64,000 nt of DNA, from contig WGMP01000020.1 in NCBI GenBank assembly GCA_016124975.1, positions 1 to 64,000 of the forward strand. Reading direction: 5' to 3'. A program made the translations under genes and the position numbers. The stretch is from Phycisphaera sp. GTDB lineage: Bacteria; Planctomycetota; Phycisphaerae; Phycisphaerales; SM1A02. Positions 51,650 through 59,332 of the stretch are shown here, piece after piece. Under the pieces are notes generated by a model. That model searched no databases. It was not told the DNA's origin and worked only from the letters and a program-made list of their open reading frames with translations. Numbering within the stretch: the stretch's first letter is position 1; every line of letters begins with the position of its first letter.

Positions 51650-51797
51650 CCGCCCCCCGAACGGGAACTTGCAGGGGCGTCCCTGCCGCGCGGCGGAAGA
51701 CGCCGTCTGAAGCCCTTTCGGACCCAGTTCCGACGGGTTGGCCCACGAGGCCGATCCGACCTCGACAGAGCCCCGAATCCCCCTGAGGAGTCAGCCA

Positions 51798-52046
51798 GTG
51801 ACCGACGCCGAAATCGAGAAGAAGGTCATCGAGATCGTGGCCCAGCACACCGATGCGGAGCCCGAGACGATCACCCGTGAGACGAGCTTCACCAACGACC
51901 TGAACGCCGACAGCCTCGACATCGTCGAGCTGCTCATGGAGTTCGAGTCGCAGTTCGGCACCAAGATCCCCGACGAGCAGGCCGAGAAGATCCACACGGT
52001 CGGCCAGGCGATCGACTTCATCAAGGCCAACCGCACGCAGGGCTGA
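51798..52046 (+). CDS. acpP: Acyl carrier protein
   Basis: This protein has 82 residues from GTG 51798, preceded by GAGGAG. It is acidic and four-helical. The phosphopantetheine serine is in LNADSLDIVELLMEFES. The C-terminal EKIHTVGQAIDFIKAN is typical. It carries growing acyl chains between the Fab enzymes encoded around it. A GTG start for so highly expressed a gene is notable, but the Shine-Dalgarno spacing supports it. Confidence 0.96.
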   Translation: MTDAEIEKKVIEIVAQHTDAEPETITRETSFTNDLNADSLDIVELLMEFESQFGTKIPDEQAEKIHTVGQAIDFIKANRTQG

Positions 52047-52101
52047 TGCCCCCATGCGGCGCATGCGGGCGGCGCGTGCGCCGCTCGGAATGGCGCGCGG
52101 C

Positions 52102-52168
52102 CGAAGTTTCCCCCTCGAAGTTTTCCCCGTCGAGGTTTCCCCGTCGTGGCTCCCCCGCCGAGGTTTTC
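52102..52168. repeat. 14-15-bp imperfect tandem repeats between the ACP genes
   Basis: Four to five units of the form GAAGTTTTCCCCGTC or GAGGTTTCCCCGTC fill the gap and end one base before the start codon of the second ACP gene. Confidence 0.75.
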
Positions 52169-52169
52169 A

Positions 52170-52424
52170 ATGGCTGAACCCCTGTCAGCATCCGAGATCG
52201 AGGCAAAGATCATCGAAGCGGTCGCGGACCAGCTTGGCATCGCCAAGGAAGAAGTGACCCGCGACAGCGAGTTCGACAAGATCTGCGACAGCCTCGACAA
52301 GGCCGAGCTCATGATGGAGTTCGAAGATCTCTTCGAGATCTCGATCACCGACGAGGCGGCCACCAAGCTCGCGACCGTCGCAGACGCGGTTTCCTACGTG
52401 GAGCGGGCGCTGAAGGGAGCCTGA
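52170..52424 (+). CDS. Second acyl carrier protein
   Basis: This 84-residue ACP paralogue has the prosthetic-group serine in FDKICDSLDKAELMMEFED. It differs from acpP at helix II (KAELMMEFEDLFEISITDEA) and carries a Cys just before the DSL motif. ATG 52170. It sits 123 bases after acpP and 108 before fabF. It may serve fatty-acid synthesis alongside AcpP or a specialised acyl pathway; the choice cannot be made from the sequence. Divergence is large enough that it is not a fresh duplicate. Confidence 0.9.
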   Translation: MAEPLSASEIEAKIIEAVADQLGIAKEEVTRDSEFDKICDSLDKAELMMEFEDLFEISITDEAATKLATVADAVSYVERALKGA

Positions 52425-52532
52425 GGTGGGCGCGGGCCGTGGCCAATCGGCCCGCCGTCAGCCGCCTCGAGTGCGAATCGACCCGACGAAAGACCCGAAG
52501 ATCCCCGGCCCAGCATCGAGGCAGCACCACCG

Positions 52533-53789
52533 ATGAGAACCGTCACGCTTCGTCGAGTCGTCGTCACCGGAATCGGCGCCGTGAGCAATCTCGGCACCTC
52601 CGCCCCCGCGACCTGGGCCGCGATGAAGGAAGGGCGCTCGGGAATCTCGCCCCTCCGCACCTTCCCGCAGAACGAGGACTGGACCGTCCGCTTCGCGGGC
52701 GAGATCCACGACTTCGATCCGTCCTCCGTGGTCGACGGCCGCGAGCAGAAGCGGATCGATCGCGTGGCGCTGCTCGCCATGGTCGCCGCCGACGAGGCCG
52801 TGCGCGATTCGGGCTACGACATCCGCAACGCGGGCGATCCGTACCGCCACGGCACGATCATCGGCTCGGGAATCGGCGGCGTTCTCACCATGGAGGAGGG
52901 CCACAAGAAGCTCCTCGAGACGGGCCCCCGCCGCGTCAGCCCCTTCGTCGTGCCCCGCCTGATGGTGAACGCGGCGCCCGGCAACGTTTCGATCCAGTTC
53001 AACCTGAAGGGGCCGAGCACAGCGGTCGCGAGCGCCTGCGCCTCGAGCGGACACGCCCTCGGGATCGCCATGCAGACGATCCAGCGCGGCGACTGCGACG
53101 TGATGCTCGCGGGCGGCGCGGAGGCTGCGATCACGCCGCTCACGCTTTCCGCGTTTGCGTCGATGAAGGCGCTCTCGACCCGCAACGACGACCCGCAGCG
53201 GGCGTCGCGTCCCTTCGACCGTGACCGCGACGGCTTTGTCCTGAGCGAGGGGTCGGCCGTCCTCATCCTCGAGGAGCTCGAGCACGCCCGCGCGCGCGGC
53301 GCGCGGATCTACGCGGAGCTCGTCGGCTACGGCGCCACGGGCGACGCCCACCACATCGCGGCCCCCGACGAGCAGGGCTCGGGCGCGTTCAAGGCCATGG
53401 AGTTCGCGCTGCGCGACGCGGAGCTCTCCGCCGACAGCGTCGGCTACATCAATGCCCACGGCACCTCGACCCCGCAGGGCGACAAGGCCGAGGTGACGGC
53501 CGTGAAGCGGCTGTTTGGCGCGCACGCCCATCGCCTCTCCATGAGCTCGACCAAGTCGATGACGGGCCACGCCCTCGGCGCGGCGGGCGGGATCGAGTCG
53601 ATCGCCGCCATCATGGCGATCTACGAGGGCGTCCTCGCCCCCACCATCAACCTCGACAATCCCGACGAGGGCTTCGACCTCGACTTCGTGCCGAACACGG
53701 CGCGGGAGCGGAAGGTCGATGTGTCGCTGAACAACACCTTCGGGTTCGGCGGCCACAACGTGTCGCTGGTGTTCAAGCGGTTCGGCTGA
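52533..53789 (+). CDS. fabF: 3-oxoacyl-ACP synthase II
   Basis: This 418-residue condensing enzyme elongates acyl-ACP with malonyl-ACP. The catalytic Cys is in TAVASACASSGHALGIA and the two His are in INAHGTSTPQGD and SMTGHALGAAGG. The N-terminus RRVVVTGIGAVSNLG and the C-terminal NNTFGFGGHNVSLVFKRF are complete. Length is as expected (410-415). It is the last gene of the fab cluster, with a weak hairpin at 53855. Specificity between FabF and FabB cannot be fixed by eye; FabF is favoured by length. Confidence 0.95.
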   Translation: MRTVTLRRVVVTGIGAVSNLGTSAPATWAAMKEGRSGISPLRTFPQNEDWTVRFAGEIHDFDPSSVVDGREQKRIDRVALLAMVAADEAVRDSGYDIRNAGDPYRHGTIIGSGIGGVLTMEEGHKKLLETGPRRVSPFVVPRLMVNAAPGNVSIQFNLKGPSTAVASACASSGHALGIAMQTIQRGDCDVMLAGGAEAAITPLTLSAFASMKALSTRNDDPQRASRPFDRDRDGFVLSEGSAVLILEELEHARARGARIYAELVGYGATGDAHHIAAPDEQGSGAFKAMEFALRDAELSADSVGYINAHGTSTPQGDKAEVTAVKRLFGAHAHRLSMSSTKSMTGHALGAAGGIESIAAIMAIYEGVLAPTINLDNPDEGFDLDFVPNTARERKVDVSLNNTFGFGGHNVSLVFKRFG

Positions 53790-53854
53790 CGCGGCCGATG
53801 GAGGAGCGCCGCGGGTGGCCCCCCCGCGACCAACTCCGCAACCTGTCGAAAGGG

Positions 53855-53875
53855 CGCCCGCAGGGGCGGGGTTTT
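53855..53875 (+). terminator. Weak hairpin terminator after fabF
   Basis: A 5-bp CGCCC/GGGCG stem with GCAG loop is followed by GGGTTTT. Confidence 0.4.
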
Positions 53876-54017
53876 CCTCGTGCGGCGCCTCCGCAGCCTC
53901 CTCACCGCCTGACCCGCCATGGATCCCGATGTTCCCACCCAGGGCGCGCATTCGATGGGCTCTTCATTTCGGGGTTCCTTCGCAAGGCCACCCCGCCTCG
54001 GTGCCGATAGACGAACC

Positions 54018-54284
54018 GTGCCCAAGGATCTTGCCCGTATTCTCAGCCTCGAGGTTCCGCTGATCGTGCAGATCGCGGAGCGCCGCATGGCGCTCTCCGA
54101 GGTCACGGCACTCACCCACGGATCGATCATCGAGCTTCCGAAGTCGATCGAGGAGCCGCTCGATGTCCTCATCAACAACACCCAGATCGGGCACGGCCTC
54201 GCCGTCAAGGTGAGCGAGAACTTCGGAGTGCACCTGACCAAGGTCTCCTCGCTGAAGGATCGGGTCGGTGCGCTCGGCGGTTGA
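54018..54284 (+). CDS. SpoA/FliN-like domain protein
   Basis: This protein has 88 residues from GTG 54018. An ATG at 53955 in the same frame would give 109 residues and is also possible. The sequence ARILSLEVPLIVQIAERRMAL followed by ALTHGSIIELPKSIEEPLDVLINN matches the SpoA fold of flagellar motor switch protein FliN and of type III secretion C-ring proteins. NTQIGHGLAVKVSENFGVHL continues the domain. No flagellar or secretion genes are near, so its role here is unclear; the C-ring of an operon elsewhere is the likeliest use. Confidence 0.8.
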   Translation: MPKDLARILSLEVPLIVQIAERRMALSEVTALTHGSIIELPKSIEEPLDVLINNTQIGHGLAVKVSENFGVHLTKVSSLKDRVGALGG

Positions 54285-54367
54285 GCGCCCCCTGTAGGAA
54301 CCCCGCGGCGGGGTACCTTCCGTTCGCCGCCTCGCCGCTCCAGCTCTCCTACCCCGAAGACCCGCGC

Positions 54368-56380
54368 ATGCCCCGCAACATCCCTGTCGGAAACGGCGAG
54401 ATGCTCGTCGCGTTCGACGACCAGTACCAGATGCGCGACCTCTACTGGCCGCATGTCGGCCAGCCGAACCACACCTGCGGGCATCGGCAGCGCTTCGGCG
54501 TGTGGGCCGACGGCGAGTTCGCGTGGATCGACGACGGCGAGTGGACGCGCGACCTCCGCTACCGCCCCGACACGCTCGTGACCGAGGTCCGCCTCAGGCA
54601 CGAGCGGCTCGGCGTCGAGGTGATCGCCAACGACGCGGTCGACTACTGGAGCCCCGTCTACTTCCGCCGCGTGGTCGTGACCGACCTCCTCGGCCGCGCC
54701 CGCGATGTGCGCGTCTTCTTCCACCACGACATCAGCGTCAACGAGTCGCCCGTCGGCGACACGGTGATGTTCGACCCGTCGTCGGGCGGTCTCGTCCACT
54801 ACAAGGACAGCGTCTACTTCCTCGTGAACGGCTGCGTGTCGGGGCGCTTCGGCATCGACCACTGGGCGACGGGCGCGAAGCGGATCGGCGACGCGGAAGG
54901 CACCTGGCGCGACGCAGAGGACGGGCTTCTGTCGCGGCACGCGATCGCACAAGGCTCGGTCGACTCGACCGTCGGCTTCCAGATCGCGCTGGCGCCGTGG
55001 GGCTCGGGAAGCCTCCACTGCTGGCTCGCCGCGGGCCGCTCGCACGAGGCGGTGCTCGCGCTCAACGAGAAGGTGCGCATCAAGAGCCCGCAGCGCATGA
55101 TGGACCGCACCGAGGCGTACTGGCGGCTCTGGGCGCTGAAGGAGCCGCTCGACCTCTCGCCCCTGCCCGAGCGCCTGCGCGACATGTTCGTGCGCAGCCA
55201 GGTGATCTGCCGCACGCAGATCGACAACAACGGCGCGATCATCGCCGCGAACGACTACGACATCACGCACTTCGCGGGCGACACCTACTCGTACATGTGG
55301 CCGCGCGACGGCGCGCTCGTGTCGCATGCGCTCGTCCTTGCGGGCCACGGCGAGCTCTCGCGCAACTTCTTCCGCTTCTGCGAGAAGGTCATCACCAAGG
55401 ACGGCTACTTCCTCCACAAGTACAACCCGACGGGAACGCTCGCGTCGAGCTGGCATCCGTCGGTGCTCGACGGGCAGCGCGTGCTGCCGATCCAGCAGGA
55501 CGAGACCTCGCTCGTGATCTGGGCGCTCAGGCGGCACTTCCAGGTCTTCCGCGACGTGGAGTTCATCAAGACGACCTACAACACGCTCGTGGTCGAGCCG
55601 GCGAACTGGATCCTCCGCTACCGCGACCACAACGGTCTTCCGCAGCCGTCGTGGGACCTGTGGGAGGAGCGCCGCGGCGTCCATCTCTTCACCGTCGCCT
55701 CGACGATCGGCGCCTTGAAGGCGGCCGCGAGCTTTGCGCAGGACATGGGCGCCTACGACCGCGCCGCCGAGTTCAACGAGGGCGCCGAGCGGATGCGCGG
55801 CGCGATGATCCGCCACATGTGGGAGCCCGACCGCGGCCGCTTCGCGCGCATGGCGACGCCGCTCGCCGACGGCTCCTACCGCCTCGACATGACGATCGAC
55901 GCGTCGGCGTTCGCGCTCTTCGCGTTCGGCGCGATGAGCGCAGGGGACCCAAAGGTGGTCTCGCACATGGAGGCCGTGCGCGAGCGGCTCTGGGTGAAGA
56001 CCCACATCGGCGGGATCGCGCGCTATGAGAACGACTACTACCACCGCGTCGAGCACTCGAACGTGGCGGATGTGCCTGGGAACCCGTGGGTGATCTGCAC
56101 GCTGTGGATCGCGCAGTGGCTCATCGACCGTGCGGACACCCTCGAGGGACTCGAGCAGGCGCTCCCGTACCTGCACTGGACCGCCGACCGCGCGTTCCCG
56201 TCGGGCGTGCTCGCCGAGCAGTTCGACCCCTACACGGGCGGCGCGATCTCGGTGAGCCCGCTGACCTGGTCGCACGCGACGGTGATGATCGTGACGATCA
56301 AGTACCTGCTGAAGCACGCGCAGCTGACGGGGCGGCCCTCGGGAAGCCTCGCGGAGCGCGCGTACCAGCGCACGCGCTGA
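54368..56380 (+). CDS. GH15-family glucoamylase-like glycoside hydrolase
   Basis: This protein has 670 residues from ATG 54368 (frame open upstream to 54281). The N-terminal beta-domain starts PRNIPVGNGEMLVAFDDQYQ. The (alpha/alpha)6 barrel shows SYMWPRDGALVSHALV and the general-acid segment LPQPSWDLWEERRGVHLFT. The second-Glu region is followed by VSPLTWSHATVMI, as in GH15 enzymes related to glucoamylase, glucodextranase and trehalase. No signal peptide, so it probably acts in the cytoplasm on storage glucan or trehalose. The substrate is not decided. Confidence 0.9.
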   Translation: MPRNIPVGNGEMLVAFDDQYQMRDLYWPHVGQPNHTCGHRQRFGVWADGEFAWIDDGEWTRDLRYRPDTLVTEVRLRHERLGVEVIANDAVDYWSPVYFRRVVVTDLLGRARDVRVFFHHDISVNESPVGDTVMFDPSSGGLVHYKDSVYFLVNGCVSGRFGIDHWATGAKRIGDAEGTWRDAEDGLLSRHAIAQGSVDSTVGFQIALAPWGSGSLHCWLAAGRSHEAVLALNEKVRIKSPQRMMDRTEAYWRLWALKEPLDLSPLPERLRDMFVRSQVICRTQIDNNGAIIAANDYDITHFAGDTYSYMWPRDGALVSHALVLAGHGELSRNFFRFCEKVITKDGYFLHKYNPTGTLASSWHPSVLDGQRVLPIQQDETSLVIWALRRHFQVFRDVEFIKTTYNTLVVEPANWILRYRDHNGLPQPSWDLWEERRGVHLFTVASTIGALKAAASFAQDMGAYDRAAEFNEGAERMRGAMIRHMWEPDRGRFARMATPLADGSYRLDMTIDASAFALFAFGAMSAGDPKVVSHMEAVRERLWVKTHIGGIARYENDYYHRVEHSNVADVPGNPWVICTLWIAQWLIDRADTLEGLEQALPYLHWTADRAFPSGVLAEQFDPYTGGAISVSPLTWSHATVMIVTIKYLLKHAQLTGRPSGSLAERAYQRTR

Positions 56381-56526
56381 TAACGGACTTCGATGCATGC
56401 GCGACATGCGCGTTTCCTGTGCGGTCGCGCATCGATTCGCGGCGCGAGTGGTGCTACATTTTCGGCGTCGGTGCGCAGCGTTCGAGCAGGCCGCGCGCCG
56501 ACCCGCTGCCGAAACAGACGCACGCC

Positions 56527-57636
56527 ATGCGCACACTCGACCTTCAGTTCGCAGAATCGATCGACTCCGTCTCCCGCGCGCTCGCGGAGTGGACCGTGGC
56601 CACGATGTACGAGCGCAATCCCGCCCTCGCGGCCCGCTATGGCGCGGAAGGCCGCGCGCTTTGGCGCGGCGAGGTGGCGAACAGGCTGCAGTACCTCGCG
56701 GAGGCCGTCGCCGCGGACCGCGTCGGGCTTCTCGTCGATTCGGTGGCGTGGGCGCGCGCCGCGTTCACCGCGCGCGGGATGGACGAGGACGATCTCGTCG
56801 AGAGCCTCGTCGTCCTCGAGGAGACGCTGCGCAGCGAGCTGCCGAAGCAGATCGGAGAGCGCACCTCGCGCTTCCTCGGCGAGTCGATTCGATGGCTTCG
56901 CCATGCGCAGAGCGCTGCGGCGACGACCGAGGACGACGGCGTGCTGGCGAGCGCGCTCGATGCGCCGGGCGCCGATTCGGTGCGCGCGCGCGACTATCTT
57001 CGGCACCTCCTCGAGCGGCAGCAGTCGCGCGCGGTGGACACGCTTCTCGACGCGGTGCGCTCGGGACGCACGGTCGCCGAGGTCTATGAAGCGGTGATCG
57101 CGCCCGCGCTCGCCGAGGTCGGCCGCATGTGGCACCTCGGCGAGGCGACGGTGGCGGACGAACACTATGTGACGACCGCGACGCAGGCCGCGATCGCCGT
57201 GCTGCGCGGCAAGCTGCCGCAGGCGCCGAGGCACGGGAAGCGCGCGCTCGCGACGAGCGTGGGCGGCGACCTCCACGACATCGGCATCCGCATGGTGGCC
57301 GACCTCCTCGAGAGCGAGGGCTGGCAGGTTGACTGCCTCGGCGCGAACATGCCGACGGCGGACCTCGTCGAGCACGCCGTCGACGAGATGGGGCGACAGC
57401 AGTTCCACCTGATCCTTCTCTCCGCAAGCACGGGCCTCGCCGTGCGCGCGACAGCGGGCGCCATCGCCGCGCTCCGCGCAGCGAGCACCGAGGCGCGCGT
57501 TCCGATCATGGTCGGCGGCGGCGTCTTCACGCGTGTCGACGGGCTGTGGCAGGCGGTCGGCGCCGACGGCTGCGCGAAGAGCGCGTCGGACTCGGTGCGG
57601 CTCGCGCGGGAGCTGACGGGGCTTGTCGCGGTGTGA
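56527..57636 (+). CDS. CarH-like B12-binding sensor without HTH domain
   Basis: This 369-residue protein has an unrecognised helical N-terminus to about residue 150. A four-helix cobalamin-cap domain follows, with MWHLGEATVADEH, exactly the Wx9EH motif (W202, E212, H213) of CarH-type adenosylcobalamin photoreceptors. The Rossmann B12 domain has DLHDIG (D248-H250-G253) with the His that ligates cobalt. LLSASTGLAVR and VGGGVF close it. There is no MerR-type DNA-binding domain; the N-terminal helices may be a new partner or output module. Light or B12 sensing is inferred. A TACATT at about 56454 may be its -10. Confidence 0.85.
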   Translation: MRTLDLQFAESIDSVSRALAEWTVATMYERNPALAARYGAEGRALWRGEVANRLQYLAEAVAADRVGLLVDSVAWARAAFTARGMDEDDLVESLVVLEETLRSELPKQIGERTSRFLGESIRWLRHAQSAAATTEDDGVLASALDAPGADSVRARDYLRHLLERQQSRAVDTLLDAVRSGRTVAEVYEAVIAPALAEVGRMWHLGEATVADEHYVTTATQAAIAVLRGKLPQAPRHGKRALATSVGGDLHDIGIRMVADLLESEGWQVDCLGANMPTADLVEHAVDEMGRQQFHLILLSASTGLAVRATAGAIAALRAASTEARVPIMVGGGVFTRVDGLWQAVGADGCAKSASDSVRLARELTGLVAV

Positions 57637-57759
57637 GGAAAGCGCAGGCGGCGCGAGGGAGGCGAAGGCGGCGCGAGGTCGGCTGCCTCGCCGCACTCCG
57701 TGAGCGTCAAATTTTTCGTGGAGCCTGACTTCGTTCTGGAAGACGGGGCTGAGTGGCTG

Positions 57760-57765
57760 TAGACT
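57760..57765 (+). promoter_or_regulatory. Possible -10 element (TAGACT)
   Basis: TAGACT in the 231-base gap before ATG 57868, in a less GC-rich stretch; no clear -35. Confidence 0.35.
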
Positions 57766-57867
57766 TTTGCTTCCGCGAGGTCGTGCCGCGGAAGATCGCT
57801 GCGTGGCCTCTGATTCGTCGCTCGACGGACTGAGGCTGATTCCGAACTCATTGGGAGAGATGACACC

Positions 57868-59319
57868 ATGTATAGGTCGGGGAATCGAATCGAAGAGAAT
57901 GCGCGCGCGTGCGGCGCGGGTGGTTCTGCGTGCGTGGCGGATTCTGGGAATGCGTTTCGTGCGCGGACTGCGTGGCGTACGGGGACTGCGTGTCTTCGGC
58001 GCGCGTTGGTCGCGTGGCGCGTCGTCTCGTGCGTCGCGGCCTGCGTTCTCGTGGTCGGCTTGGTCTCGCGCGAGGGCGTTGCAGCAGGCGTGGCGACGCG
58101 TGCTGCAGCGCTCGATCGGCAGGATACGGGTTTCGGCGGACTGTCTGGCAGGCGGGGAAACGCCTCCGCGCAGCGCGAGGTCTGGGTCGAGGTCATCGAG
58201 TCGTTCACGCTGCCGGATGATCCGGAGTGGATGGCGGCTGCGCTGGAGGCGGAGGCGCGCGTGCGCGGCACCGTGCCGCGTGGCGCCACTTCCGACAGGG
58301 ACCAGCTCTCCCGGGTCGTGCCCGGCATCGAGGCGATCTCGCCGACCGAGGCCGCGCGGATTGCGAAGCAGATCGAGGATCTCGGCAAGCGCATCGAACG
58401 CGCCAAGTCGAGCAAGTTCGGAAGCAAGCAGACCGAGGAGCAAGGCGTGAAGCGCGTCGTGGACTCCGTTGAGAAGATCGCCGACTCGCTGCGTGCGACG
58501 GCCGATCGCCCTGCTCCGCTGACCGTCGTACGGCTGTGGGACGGCATCGAGCGGCGCGAGATGCTTGTCGCGCTCGGCCGAGGGCAACGGGCGCTGGCAA
58601 ACAGGCTTGTTCCGGGGAAGCCTGTGCTCGCGTCGATCGGGCCGAGCGCCGTCGGCGAGGACTTCCAGGCGAGACGCGAGACCGTCAAGGCGATCCAGTC
58701 TGCTCGTTCGGCGCCGTCCGAGTTCCTGCGCGTGGAGGACGGATCGAGCGTGCTTCTCGAGCGCGGGTTCGGCGAGGTCGACTCGAGGCCGCAGCGCGCG
58801 GCGGTCGTCGTTCGCGCGACGAAGGACCCAGCGCCTGGCAGCGGCGTGCTCACGCTCGAGCTTCCTGCGCCGCCCGAAGAGCTCGGGATCGACGCGGCGT
58901 ATCCGTGGTATGCGGAGTTCAAGCTGTTCGAGCTCGGGAAGGACGGCGCGCGGGCGCGGGAGGTGTCGTTCAAGGGGGTCGATGCGATCGTTGCCGCGCC
59001 GTGGCTGCAAGATGACCCTGGTCGCCCTCGATCCGCCCGGCCGTCGCTCACCGCCCGCGGCCGCGTCGAGGTGAAGTCGCCTGTGCCGTGGGGATATGAA
59101 GCGGTCGTCGTGAAGTGGTACGGGCTCGCTGCGAAGGATCGACTCGTGTCGACCGCCGGGGGGAACCCCTCGGCTGCGTCCCCGCGTGGCGCGGGTGGTG
59201 CGTCCAAGCCTGCCGCGCCTTCGCAGCCGACCGATGTCACGACGCCGCTCGAGGAGCCCGCGCCACCCGCGCTTCCCGAAGAGCCGCAGACGCCAGGTGT
59301 CCCAGAGAGCCACCGATAG
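57868..59319 (+). CDS. Exported hypothetical protein, first of a pair with the VWA lipoprotein
   Basis: This protein has 483 residues from ATG 57868 after GGGAGAG. A long, cysteine-bearing N-terminal region precedes a membrane or signal helix (VSCVAACVLVVGLVSREGVAAG, about residue 55). A coiled coil (IAKQIEDLGKRIERAKSS) and beta-type segments follow. The C-terminus is Pro/Ser/Thr-rich. No family is recognised. The VWA lipoprotein gene begins 13 bases downstream with its own AAGGAG, so the two are probably one operon. Confidence 0.65.
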   Translation: MYRSGNRIEENARACGAGGSACVADSGNAFRARTAWRTGTACLRRALVAWRVVSCVAACVLVVGLVSREGVAAGVATRAAALDRQDTGFGGLSGRRGNASAQREVWVEVIESFTLPDDPEWMAAALEAEARVRGTVPRGATSDRDQLSRVVPGIEAISPTEAARIAKQIEDLGKRIERAKSSKFGSKQTEEQGVKRVVDSVEKIADSLRATADRPAPLTVVRLWDGIERREMLVALGRGQRALANRLVPGKPVLASIGPSAVGEDFQARRETVKAIQSARSAPSEFLRVEDGSSVLLERGFGEVDSRPQRAAVVVRATKDPAPGSGVLTLELPAPPEELGIDAAYPWYAEFKLFELGKDGARAREVSFKGVDAIVAAPWLQDDPGRPRSARPSLTARGRVEVKSPVPWGYEAVVVKWYGLAAKDRLVSTAGGNPSAASPRGAGGASKPAAPSQPTDVTTPLEEPAPPALPEEPQTPGVPESHR

Positions 59320-59332
59320 AAGGAGATCGATC

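Noticed and set aside
56381-56526. Cobalamin riboswitch before the B12 sensor gene
   Set aside because: No B12-box-like conserved core could be recognised in the 146-base gap.
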